DNA of 64,000 nt, from assembly GCA_047975215.1 (NCBI GenBank), contig JBKEDD010000071.1, forward strand, positions 10,874 through 74,873, given 5' to 3'. Both the position numbers and the translations under genes were made by a program. The DNA is from JAGRMG01 sp047975215. GTDB lineage: Bacteria > Pseudomonadota > Alphaproteobacteria > Rhodobacterales > Rhodobacteraceae. This document shows, piece after piece, positions 56,440 to 63,856 of the stretch. The notes beneath the pieces were generated by a model, which saw nothing but the letters and a program-made list of their open reading frames with translations, made no database searches and was not told where the DNA came from. How positions within the stretch are numbered: position 1 is the stretch's first letter; each line of letters begins with the position of its first letter.

Positions 56440-56581
56440 CGGATGGCTTGATCTCAACAGCATCGAAACCATCGGGGAGGCCCGGAACATCGCCGCGCAA
56501 TGGCTGGATCAGCAACGATGAACGCGCGAACCTGTGCATCAGCGGCATCTGACCCGCCACGAAGCTGACCAAGGGCGCGTG
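56440..56581 (+). pseudogene. IS3-family transposase remnant, C-terminal end
   Basis: The reading DLNSIETIGEARNIAAQWL in one frame continues in the next frame as NDERANLCISGI, a stop, and PATKLTKGA. Together they follow the end of IS3-type OrfB (…ETIEEVQ..A..WLWTYN.ERPNM..GGITP..KL.MAA). There is a frameshift near 56505 and an in-frame stop, so the gene is dead. No inverted repeat is recognised. Confidence 0.6.
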
Positions 56582-56718
56582 AGATCCAGGGATGCCCCCC
56601 CGAGAACGGACGTGCTTTCGGTCTGGCGTCAAAGCTTCGCCACATCCAAAGCGGCGATGTCACAACGCAGCGATGGACCACATCTTGATATTTGATGCGG
56701 AGTTGGGCACAAAAAACC

Positions 56719-57084
56719 ATGTGCAAACGGATTCTTCACGGCGTCCGCGGAATTGGACTGATTGCCCTGTTGTCCGTCGCGCTTGTCGCGACGGCGTTTG
56801 TGCATCGCATCCCAAGCGCATCTGACATCGCCGTCGAAGCCTATGTCCTCGCGGGCGGCGATATTTTCAACATCTGCGACGACCCGGGTTCGGACGACAA
56901 ACCGGCCCACCGGGACTGTCCGGCCTGTCGCATCGCTGGTTCGGTGTTGCTTCCCGATGCTCCGCAAAGCATGGCCGATATCGACTTTGTCTTTGTCGCG
57001 ACCGTTGTCGCACCACGGGAACGTCGCGCGATCCTGACCGTTCTGGACCCCGTGCGCGCGATGAGGGCACCGCCTCTGGTCTGA
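56719..57084 (+). CDS. DUF2946-like membrane-anchored protein
   Basis: A 121-residue protein with an N-terminal hydrophobic segment (residues 10-28). The extracytoplasmic part has C53, H64, C67 and C70 in the arrangement C-x10-H-x2-C-x2-C, and ends MRAPPLV. This matches the pattern of DUF2946-type proteins, often encoded beside copper or TonB-dependent metal uptake genes. It could bind copper. The start at 56719 (MCKRILHGV) is used; an earlier ATG adds nine residues without features. The His/Met-rich protein gene follows. Confidence 0.5.
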   Translation: MCKRILHGVRGIGLIALLSVALVATAFVHRIPSASDIAVEAYVLAGGDIFNICDDPGSDDKPAHRDCPACRIAGSVLLPDAPQSMADIDFVFVATVVAPRERRAILTVLDPVRAMRAPPLV

Positions 57085-57148
57085 TCGATTTCCACGGACT
57101 CGATCAACGAAACCTGCCGCGAAGGACGCGGCAAGCCAGAGACAAACC

Positions 57149-57727
57149 ATGAAACATGCTCTCGTTGCGGCTGTTGCCGCATCTTTCGCTGCGGCAGCGT
57201 TCGCAGATGATTTGGACACGACCGTTCCTGCTGCCGCGGATGGCGTGAAACACACCAAAATGGACCACGGTACCATGGACCACGCGACCACGGGTCATTC
57301 CCCTGCGGATGGCCCGATGTCGGTGATGGGTGGTACCGATACCGAACAGATCGAGGCGCTGCTCAAGGCCCAGTTCGACCGTCCGGACGCACCGCTTACC
57401 GTGGCGCCGGTTACCGTGCAGGGCAACGTCGCCGTTGCGGGCTGGAGCCAGGACGGAACGGGCGGCCGCGCCTTCCTGCGCCGGGACGATCATGGCTGGT
57501 TCGTCGAACTCTGCTCGGGCGAAAGTCTCGTCCTGCCCGCCACGTTCCAGTCCATGGGTCTGAGCCGCGCCGAGGCCCAACGCCTGGCCGCTGCGGTCAA
57601 CGGTGCCGAAGCCGGCGCCGGCGGCGGTCTGATCGAACGGCTGAACGCCTTCCAGGGCACGGTGGTCATCGGCCGCGATGGGATGGGCCACCACGGGCAT
57701 GAAGGAGCAACACCGGATGGGAACTGA
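57149..57727 (+). CDS. His/Met-rich copper uptake system-associated protein
   Basis: A 192-residue secreted protein with signal peptide (residues 1-19). The mature N-terminus is rich in metal ligands: HTKMDHGTMDHATTGH at 35-50. A conserved domain with GWSQDGTGGRAFLRRDDHGW and VELCSG follows, and the tail MGHHGHEG is again His-rich. Proteins of this kind are annotated as copper-uptake-associated in relatives. It probably carries copper in the periplasm for the transporter encoded downstream. It overlaps the TrmO-like gene by 11 bases. Confidence 0.75.
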   Translation: MKHALVAAVAASFAAAAFADDLDTTVPAAADGVKHTKMDHGTMDHATTGHSPADGPMSVMGGTDTEQIEALLKAQFDRPDAPLTVAPVTVQGNVAVAGWSQDGTGGRAFLRRDDHGWFVELCSGESLVLPATFQSMGLSRAEAQRLAAAVNGAEAGAGGGLIERLNAFQGTVVIGRDGMGHHGHEGATPDGN

Positions 57728-58199
57728 CCGCTGCCGCGAGGGCGAAGAAACCCTGGATTTCGATCCGGCCGGCAAGGTGGATGCAACACTGCATTTCATC
57801 GGTCATGTCGAGACACCATGGAAGAAGGGCGATTGCCCACGCAACATCCAGGAGGCGCGCAAGCGTGGCGGACGCTTTCGCGCCGTTGTCGCACCCGGGT
57901 TCCGACGCGGGCTTGCGGGGCTGGCGGCCGGGGATGCGCTGATCCTGCTTTACTGGATGGCGGATGCGCGGCGTGACCTGATCGTTCAGGCGCCACCGCA
58001 CCGCGCCGAGCCCACGGGCACCTTTGCGCTGCGCTCGCCCAATCGCCCCAACACCGTGTCGCTTGGGGTGACGCGGATCCTGTCGATCGACACCGAGGCC
58101 GGAGTTATCGAGGTCGATGCGCTGGATGCCTTCGACGGCACGCCTCTTATCGACATCAAGCCGTGGCTCGCCACGGTCGATATCCCGGACGGGGCCTGA
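57717..58199 (+). CDS. TrmO/TsaA-family protein
   Basis: A 160-residue protein with the TsaA beta-barrel signature: IGHVETPWKKG near 28 and the block PHRAEPTGTFALRSPNRPN (94-112). TrmO enzymes methylate N6-threonylcarbamoyladenosine in tRNA using SAM. Here the gene lies inside a metal-uptake cluster, so another methylation role, perhaps on a metal-binding small molecule, is possible. The ATG at 57717 follows GAAGGAG by nine bases; an upstream in-frame ATG at 57699 is an alternative. Confidence 0.75.
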   Translation: MGTDRCREGEETLDFDPAGKVDATLHFIGHVETPWKKGDCPRNIQEARKRGGRFRAVVAPGFRRGLAGLAAGDALILLYWMADARRDLIVQAPPHRAEPTGTFALRSPNRPNTVSLGVTRILSIDTEAGVIEVDALDAFDGTPLIDIKPWLATVDIPDGA

Positions 58200-58247
58200 C
58201 CATTGTCGCGCCCGATCCCAACCCCCGCCAGTTTCACGGAGACATGC

Positions 58248-59333
58248 ATGAAGCCCTTGTTCGCCACCGCAGCCCTTGCCGCGACCCTGTTGACCGGGCC
58301 GCTTGAGGCCCGCGAGATCACCGACGCGCTTGGCCGCACGGTCGAGATCCCCGATACCGTCGAGCGTATCATCTGTTCAGGCCCCGGTTGCCTGCGCTTT
58401 CTAACCTATCTCGGGGCATCCGACATGGTCGTGGGTGTCGATGCCTTCGAGAAACGTCCGGTAATGGCCGCGCCGCGCGCCTATGCCATCGCGCATCCCG
58501 AACTGCGCGAACTGCCGCTTATTGGCGAGCATCGGGGGCGCGACAACCCGGAACTGATCCTCGCGCTCGATCCCGCGCCGCAGGTGATCCTGAAAACGCT
58601 TTCCTCGATCGGGGTCGATCATGACGACCTCGTGAAGCAGACCGGCGTGCCGGTCGTGGCCGTGGATGTGGGCGACCTTGCGGAGAAGCGCCCCGCCTTT
58701 GATTCGGCGCTGCGCATCATGGGCGATGTCGTCGGCAAGGCGGATCGCGCCGAGGAGGTCATCGGCTTTCTCGATGCCCAGATCGCCGATCTGTCGGACC
58801 GGGCCGCGCGATCCACGGCGGAGGTGCCGGGCGTCTTTGTCGGCGGCATCGCCTTTCAGGGGGCGCAGGGGTTCAACGGCACCGAACCGTTCTATCCGCC
58901 TTTCGACATGCTGAAACTGACGAACCTCGCCCGCGAAGGCGTGCGGGGCAAGGGGCGGCATTCGGTTGTGGCGCGCGAGCAGATCGTGGCCTGGGATCCG
59001 GCGCTCCTGTTTCTCGATCTGGGCACCGTGCGCGGCCAGGACGTGGGCGGGCTTCACGAACTCAGGACCGATGCCGCCTATCGTGACCTGACGGCGGTGA
59101 ACGAAGGCAAGGTCATGGGGCTTCTGCCCAACACGCTCTACCAGGTCGAGGCGGGCTCGGTTCTGGCCAATGCCTGGTTCATCGGCACCGTGACCCGGCC
59201 CGATACCTTTGGCGACATCGACCCCAGGACCAAGGCAAACGAGATCTACGGGTTTCTCGTGGGCGCCCCGGTGTTCGACGTTTTCGACGGCGCCTACAAC
59301 CACCTCGTGTTCCAGACCGTGCCGGTCGAATGA
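58248..59333 (+). CDS. Periplasmic substrate-binding protein of a FecBCD-type ABC transporter
   Basis: A 361-residue binding protein with signal peptide (residues 1-21). EITDALGRTVEIPDTVERI is the typical start of siderophore/metal-chelate binding proteins, and ICSGPGCLRFLTYLGA (42-57) carries two cysteines (C43, C48) in the first loop, where relatives have Ala/Gly. These may bind a metal. GGAG lies just before the ATG at 58248. It overlaps the permease gene by 4 bases. The ligand may be an iron or copper chelate. Confidence 0.85.
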   Translation: MKPLFATAALAATLLTGPLEAREITDALGRTVEIPDTVERIICSGPGCLRFLTYLGASDMVVGVDAFEKRPVMAAPRAYAIAHPELRELPLIGEHRGRDNPELILALDPAPQVILKTLSSIGVDHDDLVKQTGVPVVAVDVGDLAEKRPAFDSALRIMGDVVGKADRAEEVIGFLDAQIADLSDRAARSTAEVPGVFVGGIAFQGAQGFNGTEPFYPPFDMLKLTNLAREGVRGKGRHSVVAREQIVAWDPALLFLDLGTVRGQDVGGLHELRTDAAYRDLTAVNEGKVMGLLPNTLYQVEAGSVLANAWFIGTVTRPDTFGDIDPRTKANEIYGFLVGAPVFDVFDGAYNHLVFQTVPVE

Positions 59334-60397
59334 GCCTGAGCGAGACACCGGTTGGCGCGGGATACCGCGCCTACACCGCCCGCAAGTTCCTGATCGTCGG
59401 CGGGCTGACGCTGGCCCTGGTGCCCGCGCTGGTGGCGGCGCTGTCACTGGGGCCCGCCGCGGTCCCGGCGTCTGACGTCATCCGCGCGCTCCTGGGTCTC
59501 GACGTGCCGCGCCAACCCGCGATCATCGTCTGGAATATCCGCCTGCCGCAGGCCCTGGCCGCCATCGTTGCGGGGGCGGGGCTGGCGGTTGCCGGGGCGG
59601 CGATGCAGTCGATCCTGCGCAATCCTCTGGGATCGCCCTTCACGCTGGGGATCTCGCAGGCCGCCGCCTTCGGTGCCGCCTTCGCGGTGATGTTCCTGAA
59701 CACCGGAACGCGGCAGGGCGCGAATGCCGCCTCGGTCGCCATTCAGGATCCGGCCACGACCGCGCTCTGGGCCTTTGTATTCGCGCTCCTCGCCTCGGCG
59801 ATCATCACGCTTGTCGCGCGCCTGCGCGGGGCCGCGCCCGAGGTTCTGGTCCTTACGGGCGTGGCGCTGGGGGCGCTGTTCTCGGCGGGAACCGCGTTCC
59901 TGCAGTTTTTTGCCGACGATATCCAGCTTGCGGCCATCGTGTTCTGGACCTTTGGCGACACGGCGCGGGTGGATTGGTCGGAACTCGGGCTGCTCTCGGC
60001 TCTGACCGGGGTCGCCTGTGTCTATTTCCTCTGGCAAAGCTGGAACTACAACGCGCTCGACGCGGGGGACGAGACCGCACGCGGGCTGGGTGTGCGGGTC
60101 GATGCGCTCAGGCTGGTCGGCATGGCCATGGCCTCGCTTCTGACTGCGGTCTCCATCGCCTTCCTCGGCATCATCGGCTTTGTCGGGCTTGTCGTACCGC
60201 ATATGGTTCGCCGCCTGATCGGATCGGACCATCGTTTCCTGTTGCCGGCCTCGATCGCGGGGGGCGGGTTGTTGCTCCTGGTTTCGGACACTGCTGCGCG
60301 GCTGGTTCTGTCGCCGCATGTGCTGCCCGTGTCGGTGCTTACCGCGTTCATGGGGGCGCCGGTCTTCATCCTTCTGATCCTGAGAGGACGCCGCTGA
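59330..60397 (+). CDS. FecCD-family ABC transporter permease
   Basis: A 355-residue permease with about ten transmembrane helices. It contains the FecCD signatures NIRLPQALAAIVAGAGLAVA near 62-81, QSILRNPLGSPFTLGISQ and FLGIIGFVGLVVPHMVRR near 280. Functions with the binding protein and ATPase encoded on either side to bring a metal chelate into the cytoplasm. It overlaps both: 4 bases with the binding protein and 1 base with the ATPase gene. Confidence 0.93.
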   Translation: MSLSETPVGAGYRAYTARKFLIVGGLTLALVPALVAALSLGPAAVPASDVIRALLGLDVPRQPAIIVWNIRLPQALAAIVAGAGLAVAGAAMQSILRNPLGSPFTLGISQAAAFGAAFAVMFLNTGTRQGANAASVAIQDPATTALWAFVFALLASAIITLVARLRGAAPEVLVLTGVALGALFSAGTAFLQFFADDIQLAAIVFWTFGDTARVDWSELGLLSALTGVACVYFLWQSWNYNALDAGDETARGLGVRVDALRLVGMAMASLLTAVSIAFLGIIGFVGLVVPHMVRRLIGSDHRFLLPASIAGGGLLLLVSDTAARLVLSPHVLPVSVLTAFMGAPVFILLILRGRR

Positions 60398-61149
60398 TGC
60401 TGGATGTCACGAACATAGGTTTCGCCTATCGCAACCGCGCGGTACTGGAGAGGATTTCTTTCGGGCTGAGACCCGGCAGGACGCTGGCGATCCTGGGGCC
60501 GAACGGTGTGGGCAAGACGACGCTGATCCGCTGCCTCAACGCCATTCAGCGCCCGAACTCCGGCACCGTGATGCTCGATTCCGAAAACCTGCTTCACCTG
60601 TCGCCGCCGCAGATGGCACGCCGCGTTGCCTATGTCGCGCAGCGCACCGAAGCCGCGCGCCTGACCGTCTATGACGCGATCCTGATGGGGCGAAAGCCCT
60701 ACATGGGGATGCGCGTGCAGCCGGATGACCGCGCCCATGTAGAGGCGGTCATCGACCGGCTGGGCCTTGCTCCGCTCGCGCTCAGGCTGATCGACCAGCT
60801 TTCGGGGGGCGAGCTGCAAAAGGTCGCCATCGCCCGCGCGCTTGTGCAGGAACCCCGTATTCTGCTGCTTGACGAACCGACCAGCGCGCTCGACCTTGCC
60901 AACCAGTTCGAGATCCTGACGCTGCTCAGGACCGAAGTCGCGCGGCGCGAGATTGGCGTGGTCATGACCATGCACGACCTCAATACGGCGCTTCGGTTTT
61001 CCGACGAGGTTCTGCTGATAAGGGGCGGGCAGATCCTGGCACATATGCCGGTGGACGAGGTTTCCGCAGATCTGATCGAGGCAACCTACGGCCTGCCCGT
61101 GCGGGTCCATGATATCGGCGGGGATCGGGTGGTCGTGCCCGTCGGATAA
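60397..61149 (+). CDS. ABC transporter ATP-binding protein (FepC type)
   Basis: A 250-residue ATPase. Walker A is GPNGVGKTT at 34-42, the signature is LSGGELQKVAIARAL near 137, and Walker B is ILLLDEPTSALD near 155. The start at 60397 (MLDVTNIGFAY) overlaps the permease stop by 1 base. It powers the FecBCD-type importer and is the last gene of the metal-uptake cluster. Confidence 0.94.
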   Translation: MLDVTNIGFAYRNRAVLERISFGLRPGRTLAILGPNGVGKTTLIRCLNAIQRPNSGTVMLDSENLLHLSPPQMARRVAYVAQRTEAARLTVYDAILMGRKPYMGMRVQPDDRAHVEAVIDRLGLAPLALRLIDQLSGGELQKVAIARALVQEPRILLLDEPTSALDLANQFEILTLLRTEVARREIGVVMTMHDLNTALRFSDEVLLIRGGQILAHMPVDEVSADLIEATYGLPVRVHDIGGDRVVVPVG

Positions 61150-61315
61150 ACCGGATTGACCCCGCAAAGCCGGACAGCAGGTTAGGGCGGCCCCGGGTGC
61201 GGGACAAGTTCCCGTTCGTGGTATCGACCGGCGCCCCGGCGCGCTTGCGGCCGCTCCCGGATACGCCGGAAGCCGTTCGCAGGCGCGCCGGTTTTCGGAT
61301 CCTGGCCACCGTCGG
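61150..61315. other. Gap before the IS256 remnant
   Basis: No gene is recognised. The stretch reads as ordinary GC-rich sequence and may include more decayed transposon material. Confidence 0.3.
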
Positions 61316-61576
61316 ATGAACCCGGCCTACATGGCCTTCCCCCATCCGCACCGCACGAAGCTGCACGGTACCAACCCGGCCACACGCCTGAACAACGAGA
61401 TCAAGCGACGCTTCGATGTCGTTGGGATCTTTGCGAATGAAGACTCGATCTTCCGCCTGATCGGAGCCGTGCTGTTTGCGCCAAACGATGAATGGCAGAC
61501 CGCCAGACGCTATGTGCAGATCATGGCGTTCGCTCGGATCGACGCAGAGGAGGCAGACCCCGTTTTAAGCATCTAA
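61316..61576 (+). pseudogene. IS256-family transposase remnant, C-terminal end
   Basis: An 86-residue reading YMAFPHPHRTKLHGTNP, then RLNNEIKRRFDVVGIFAN and LFAPNDEWQTARRYVQ, matches the end of IS256 (Mutator-type) transposases (…YMTFP..HR.K...TNP.ERLN.EIKRR..VVGIFPN...NDEW...RRYM). The N-terminal catalytic part is gone. It is a fragment, not an active transposase. Confidence 0.75.
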
Positions 61577-61712
61577 GCCGCCTGATCGTGTGGCCTCAGG
61601 ATACCCATTGTTACACCACCTTGACGGAAGTAACCTGAATGCGCCAGATACGCGCGGCGATCGGACCACCTTCAGGACGATACCAGCAGGATAAATTCGA
61701 AAGCCGCCAGGA

Positions 61713-62171
61713 ATGAAACAAACCGCCAAGATACGACAGTACAAGCCAGCCGACACCGATACCGTCATCGCTGTCTGGGAAGCGGCCAATGCGCAGGCGC
61801 ACCCATTTCTGCCAGAGGACTTCGTCGATACTGTCCGGACCGATATGCGCAACATCTATCTGCCCAACGCCGAGACCTGGGTCGTGGACCTGGATGGCGA
61901 AACGGTCGGGTTTATCGCGATGATCGGGACCGAGATCGGCGGTCTGTTCGTCGATCCGCAGCATCACGGAAAAGGTCTTGGCCGCGCCCTGGTCGATACC
62001 GTCGTTGCGGACAGAGGTCTGTTGCAGGTCGAAGTCTTCGCCAACAACAGCATCGGCAGGCGGTTCTATGATGGCTATGGCTTCGCCAGAGTGAACGAAT
62101 ACCTGCACGAACCGTCCGGGCAGATCACGATCAGGATGGAGATGCCCGCATCGTCCAGCGCGGCACACTGA
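61713..62171 (+). CDS. GNAT-family N-acetyltransferase
   Basis: A 152-residue acetyltransferase. The acetyl-CoA binding motif is GLFVDPQHHGKGLGRALV near 71-88, followed by VEVFANNSIGRRFYDGYGF near 108-126. The size and layout resemble YjaB-type enzymes that acetylate small molecules or proteins. The ATG at 61713 is used. It lies between IS256 and IS630 remnants and is probably part of the accessory region. Confidence 0.85.
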   Translation: MKQTAKIRQYKPADTDTVIAVWEAANAQAHPFLPEDFVDTVRTDMRNIYLPNAETWVVDLDGETVGFIAMIGTEIGGLFVDPQHHGKGLGRALVDTVVADRGLLQVEVFANNSIGRRFYDGYGFARVNEYLHEPSGQITIRMEMPASSSAAH

Positions 62172-62404
62172 TGCGCGTTCCAACCGTATCGGAGAGAACG
62201 TGATCCATCGAAAGCGCAAATACGCGCTTGCCCCCGCATGACAGCGTAGTCGCTGATCCTCTCCGCGACAGCCTGGCTCTCCGGCAACAGGGCCAGTTCC
62301 TTCGCCGCCCGTGCATGTAGCTCACGGCCATACCTGACCATCGGCGGGCAAACCTGCGCGACGCACGGTCAGCACCCACCGTCGCGCGCCGGTCAACCAG
62401 CTCA
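62172..62404. other. Gap with unassigned open frames
   Basis: The minus strand is open here, with readings such as ELHARAAKELALLPESQAVAE, but no family is recognised. It may be part of a degraded mobile element. Confidence 0.3.
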
Positions 62405-62485
62405 CCCCGATTCTGTGAAAATGTGCCCTGGGCTTTGAGAACGCCATCTCAACTGTGTTCAGGACGGGGCTGAAAGGTGGCAGAA
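62405..62485 (-). pseudogene. Second IS630-family transposase fragment
   Basis: The minus strand encodes FLPPFSPVLNTVEMAFSKPR and then AHFHRIG, which matches the LPPYSPDLNPIEMAFSKLK block of IS630 transposases, with substitutions. Only about 27 residues remain. It has the same orientation as the IS630 fragment at 42213-42405. Confidence 0.65.
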
Positions 62486-62683
62486 ACGGTCAAAATCGAA
62501 TTATCCGGACATAGAAATGACAATTCTATCGGCTCAATTGGTGCACCGAATAGTGCTTTTTTGGGGTGCGCGGATATACCACAGCAGCAAAAGCCAAAAA
62601 AACCTTTACAACGCAGAGCTTACGGCTAAGTTTGCTGTTGGACGTCGAATCCAAAGGTGTAGATTAACTCGGTTCTGATTTTG
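62486..62683. promoter_or_regulatory. AT-rich region upstream of the VPLPA-CTERM gene
   Basis: These 198 bases are much richer in A and T than the surroundings (for example AAAGCCAAAAAAACC). They probably hold the promoter of the following gene, and may have a foreign origin. No specific hexamers can be assigned safely. Confidence 0.35.
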
Positions 62684-63343
62684 ATGAAACCCGCAATTCC
62701 CGCCATCGCCGTTGTGTTGCTCGCATCCGCTGCGCCCGCCGCCACGACCCGGGCCTATTTCCCCGGCGGCAGCCCCTGCGCGGGCGTATGCACCCTCGAA
62801 TGGGCGCGTCAGGCGTTCGACGTGCCGTCAGGCGATCCTCACCACATGGTGATACCGGCGGGCACCTTCATCCAGCACATGAGCGAGGGCGTGGCGGGCG
62901 AGCCCGTGGCGCTGCGGGGGTTCAACCGCGTGCTGGGGTTGGACGAACCCGGCATCGGCTATCCGCTCCCCGGTACCAACATGTGGATGGTGCGCATCGA
63001 CGCCTGCCTGAATTGGGCCGTTGTTCTTCTGCCTGACGACATGGCCAGTTTGCCGGATGCCATGTGGCCCCCGTCGCAGACCGCGGCTCTCCCCCCGGGC
63101 CCGCAGGCCACAGTTCTGCCCTCCGGCCCGATGCCCGGCTACCTGCCTCTCTGGCCGGTCCCGCCGCCCCGCAACGGGACGGTGACAATAAACCAGCCCG
63201 AAGCGTCCGTCCTGCCTAAGCCGCCGGTGACCCCGGAGCCACCATCGCCCTTGCCCGTTCCCCTGCCCGCAGGGGCGACACTGCTGCTGCTTGCCCTGGC
63301 CGGCCTTGCCGGCCTGTGGCGCGCGGCCCGACTGACGAAGTGA
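62684..63343 (+). CDS. Secreted protein with VPLPA-CTERM sorting tail
   Basis: A 219-residue protein with a signal peptide (residues 1-20). The mature part has three cysteines and a Pro-rich stretch (about 125-190). The end PVPLPAGATLLLLALAGLA followed by GLWRAARLTK is the tripartite VPLPA-CTERM signal: motif, membrane helix and basic tail. Exosortases of Rhodobacterales process such tails during secretion of surface or extracellular matrix proteins. No exosortase is in the window. A TTG precedes the chosen ATG by one codon. Confidence 0.8.
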   Translation: MKPAIPAIAVVLLASAAPAATTRAYFPGGSPCAGVCTLEWARQAFDVPSGDPHHMVIPAGTFIQHMSEGVAGEPVALRGFNRVLGLDEPGIGYPLPGTNMWMVRIDACLNWAVVLLPDDMASLPDAMWPPSQTAALPPGPQATVLPSGPMPGYLPLWPVPPPRNGTVTINQPEASVLPKPPVTPEPPSPLPVPLPAGATLLLLALAGLAGLWRAARLTK

Positions 63344-63473
63344 CCCCCCGGCGCAGATCAACGCCCGGCCGGCCAGCGCAAGTGGCGGAAGGGATGGGCC
63401 TGAAAGACAACCTTCTCTGGCGCCTATACTATTGTTATTATTACACTTTGATCAGTCCGAAGTACCATCCGGG
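63344..63473. other. Gap after the VPLPA-CTERM gene
   Basis: No gene is recognised. An AT-rich piece, CTATACTATTGTTATTATTACACTTTG at its core (63425-63450), may be a promoter remnant or an insertion scar. Confidence 0.25.
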
Positions 63474-63708
63474 TCATGCGTGACTGATAGCCTGGATCAC
63501 CGACCAGATGAACTTGCCCGCTTCCAGGCGCTTCAGATCAAGCAACATGCCCACGCCACCATGCTTCAGGGTCTTGACTAGGTTGCCGTTACGGCCTCGG
63601 AAGCAGACTGTCTCTCCTGCACCTGCCATGCCAGCGTGTTCATGATCCGCCGCATATCGGTAGGCCGACCACAATCCAAACCTTCATGCCCGCCGGAAAC
63701 GCGATCAT
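63474..63708 (-). pseudogene. IS66 Orf2 (TnpB) remnant with frameshifts
   Basis: Three frames must be joined to read it: MIAFPAGMKVWIVVG, then TDMRRIMNTLAWQVQE, then CFRGRNGNLVK and LKRLEAGKFIW. Together these are the conserved blocks of IS66 Orf2. At least two frameshifts make it non-functional. Its start overlaps the stop of the upstream Orf1 remnant (ATGA), the usual IS66 arrangement. Confidence 0.8.
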
Positions 63709-63845
63709 CGCCCGTCCATCGCCGACAGGGCCCGGGCAAGTGCTTGGGGCTCTACGTCCGTCAACACGATGGCCCGGCGCCCATTCGGAAGGGCTGTCTC
63801 AACCTGGTGGCCAGGGCAAAGGGCTTTCCCTTTAGGCTCAGAACC
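63705..63845 (-). pseudogene. IS66 Orf1 (TnpA) remnant, C-terminal end
   Basis: The minus strand encodes a short C-terminal piece ending RRAIVLTDVEPQALARALSA and MDGR, typical in position and character for IS66 Orf1, just before Orf2. The N-terminal part is missing where the IS5-type element begins. Confidence 0.5.
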
Positions 63846-63856
63846 CAATCAGATCA

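Noticed and set aside
63425..63450. Short AT repeat that could be an origin or CRISPR leader
   Set aside because: Only one short tract, with no direct repeats or iterons around it.
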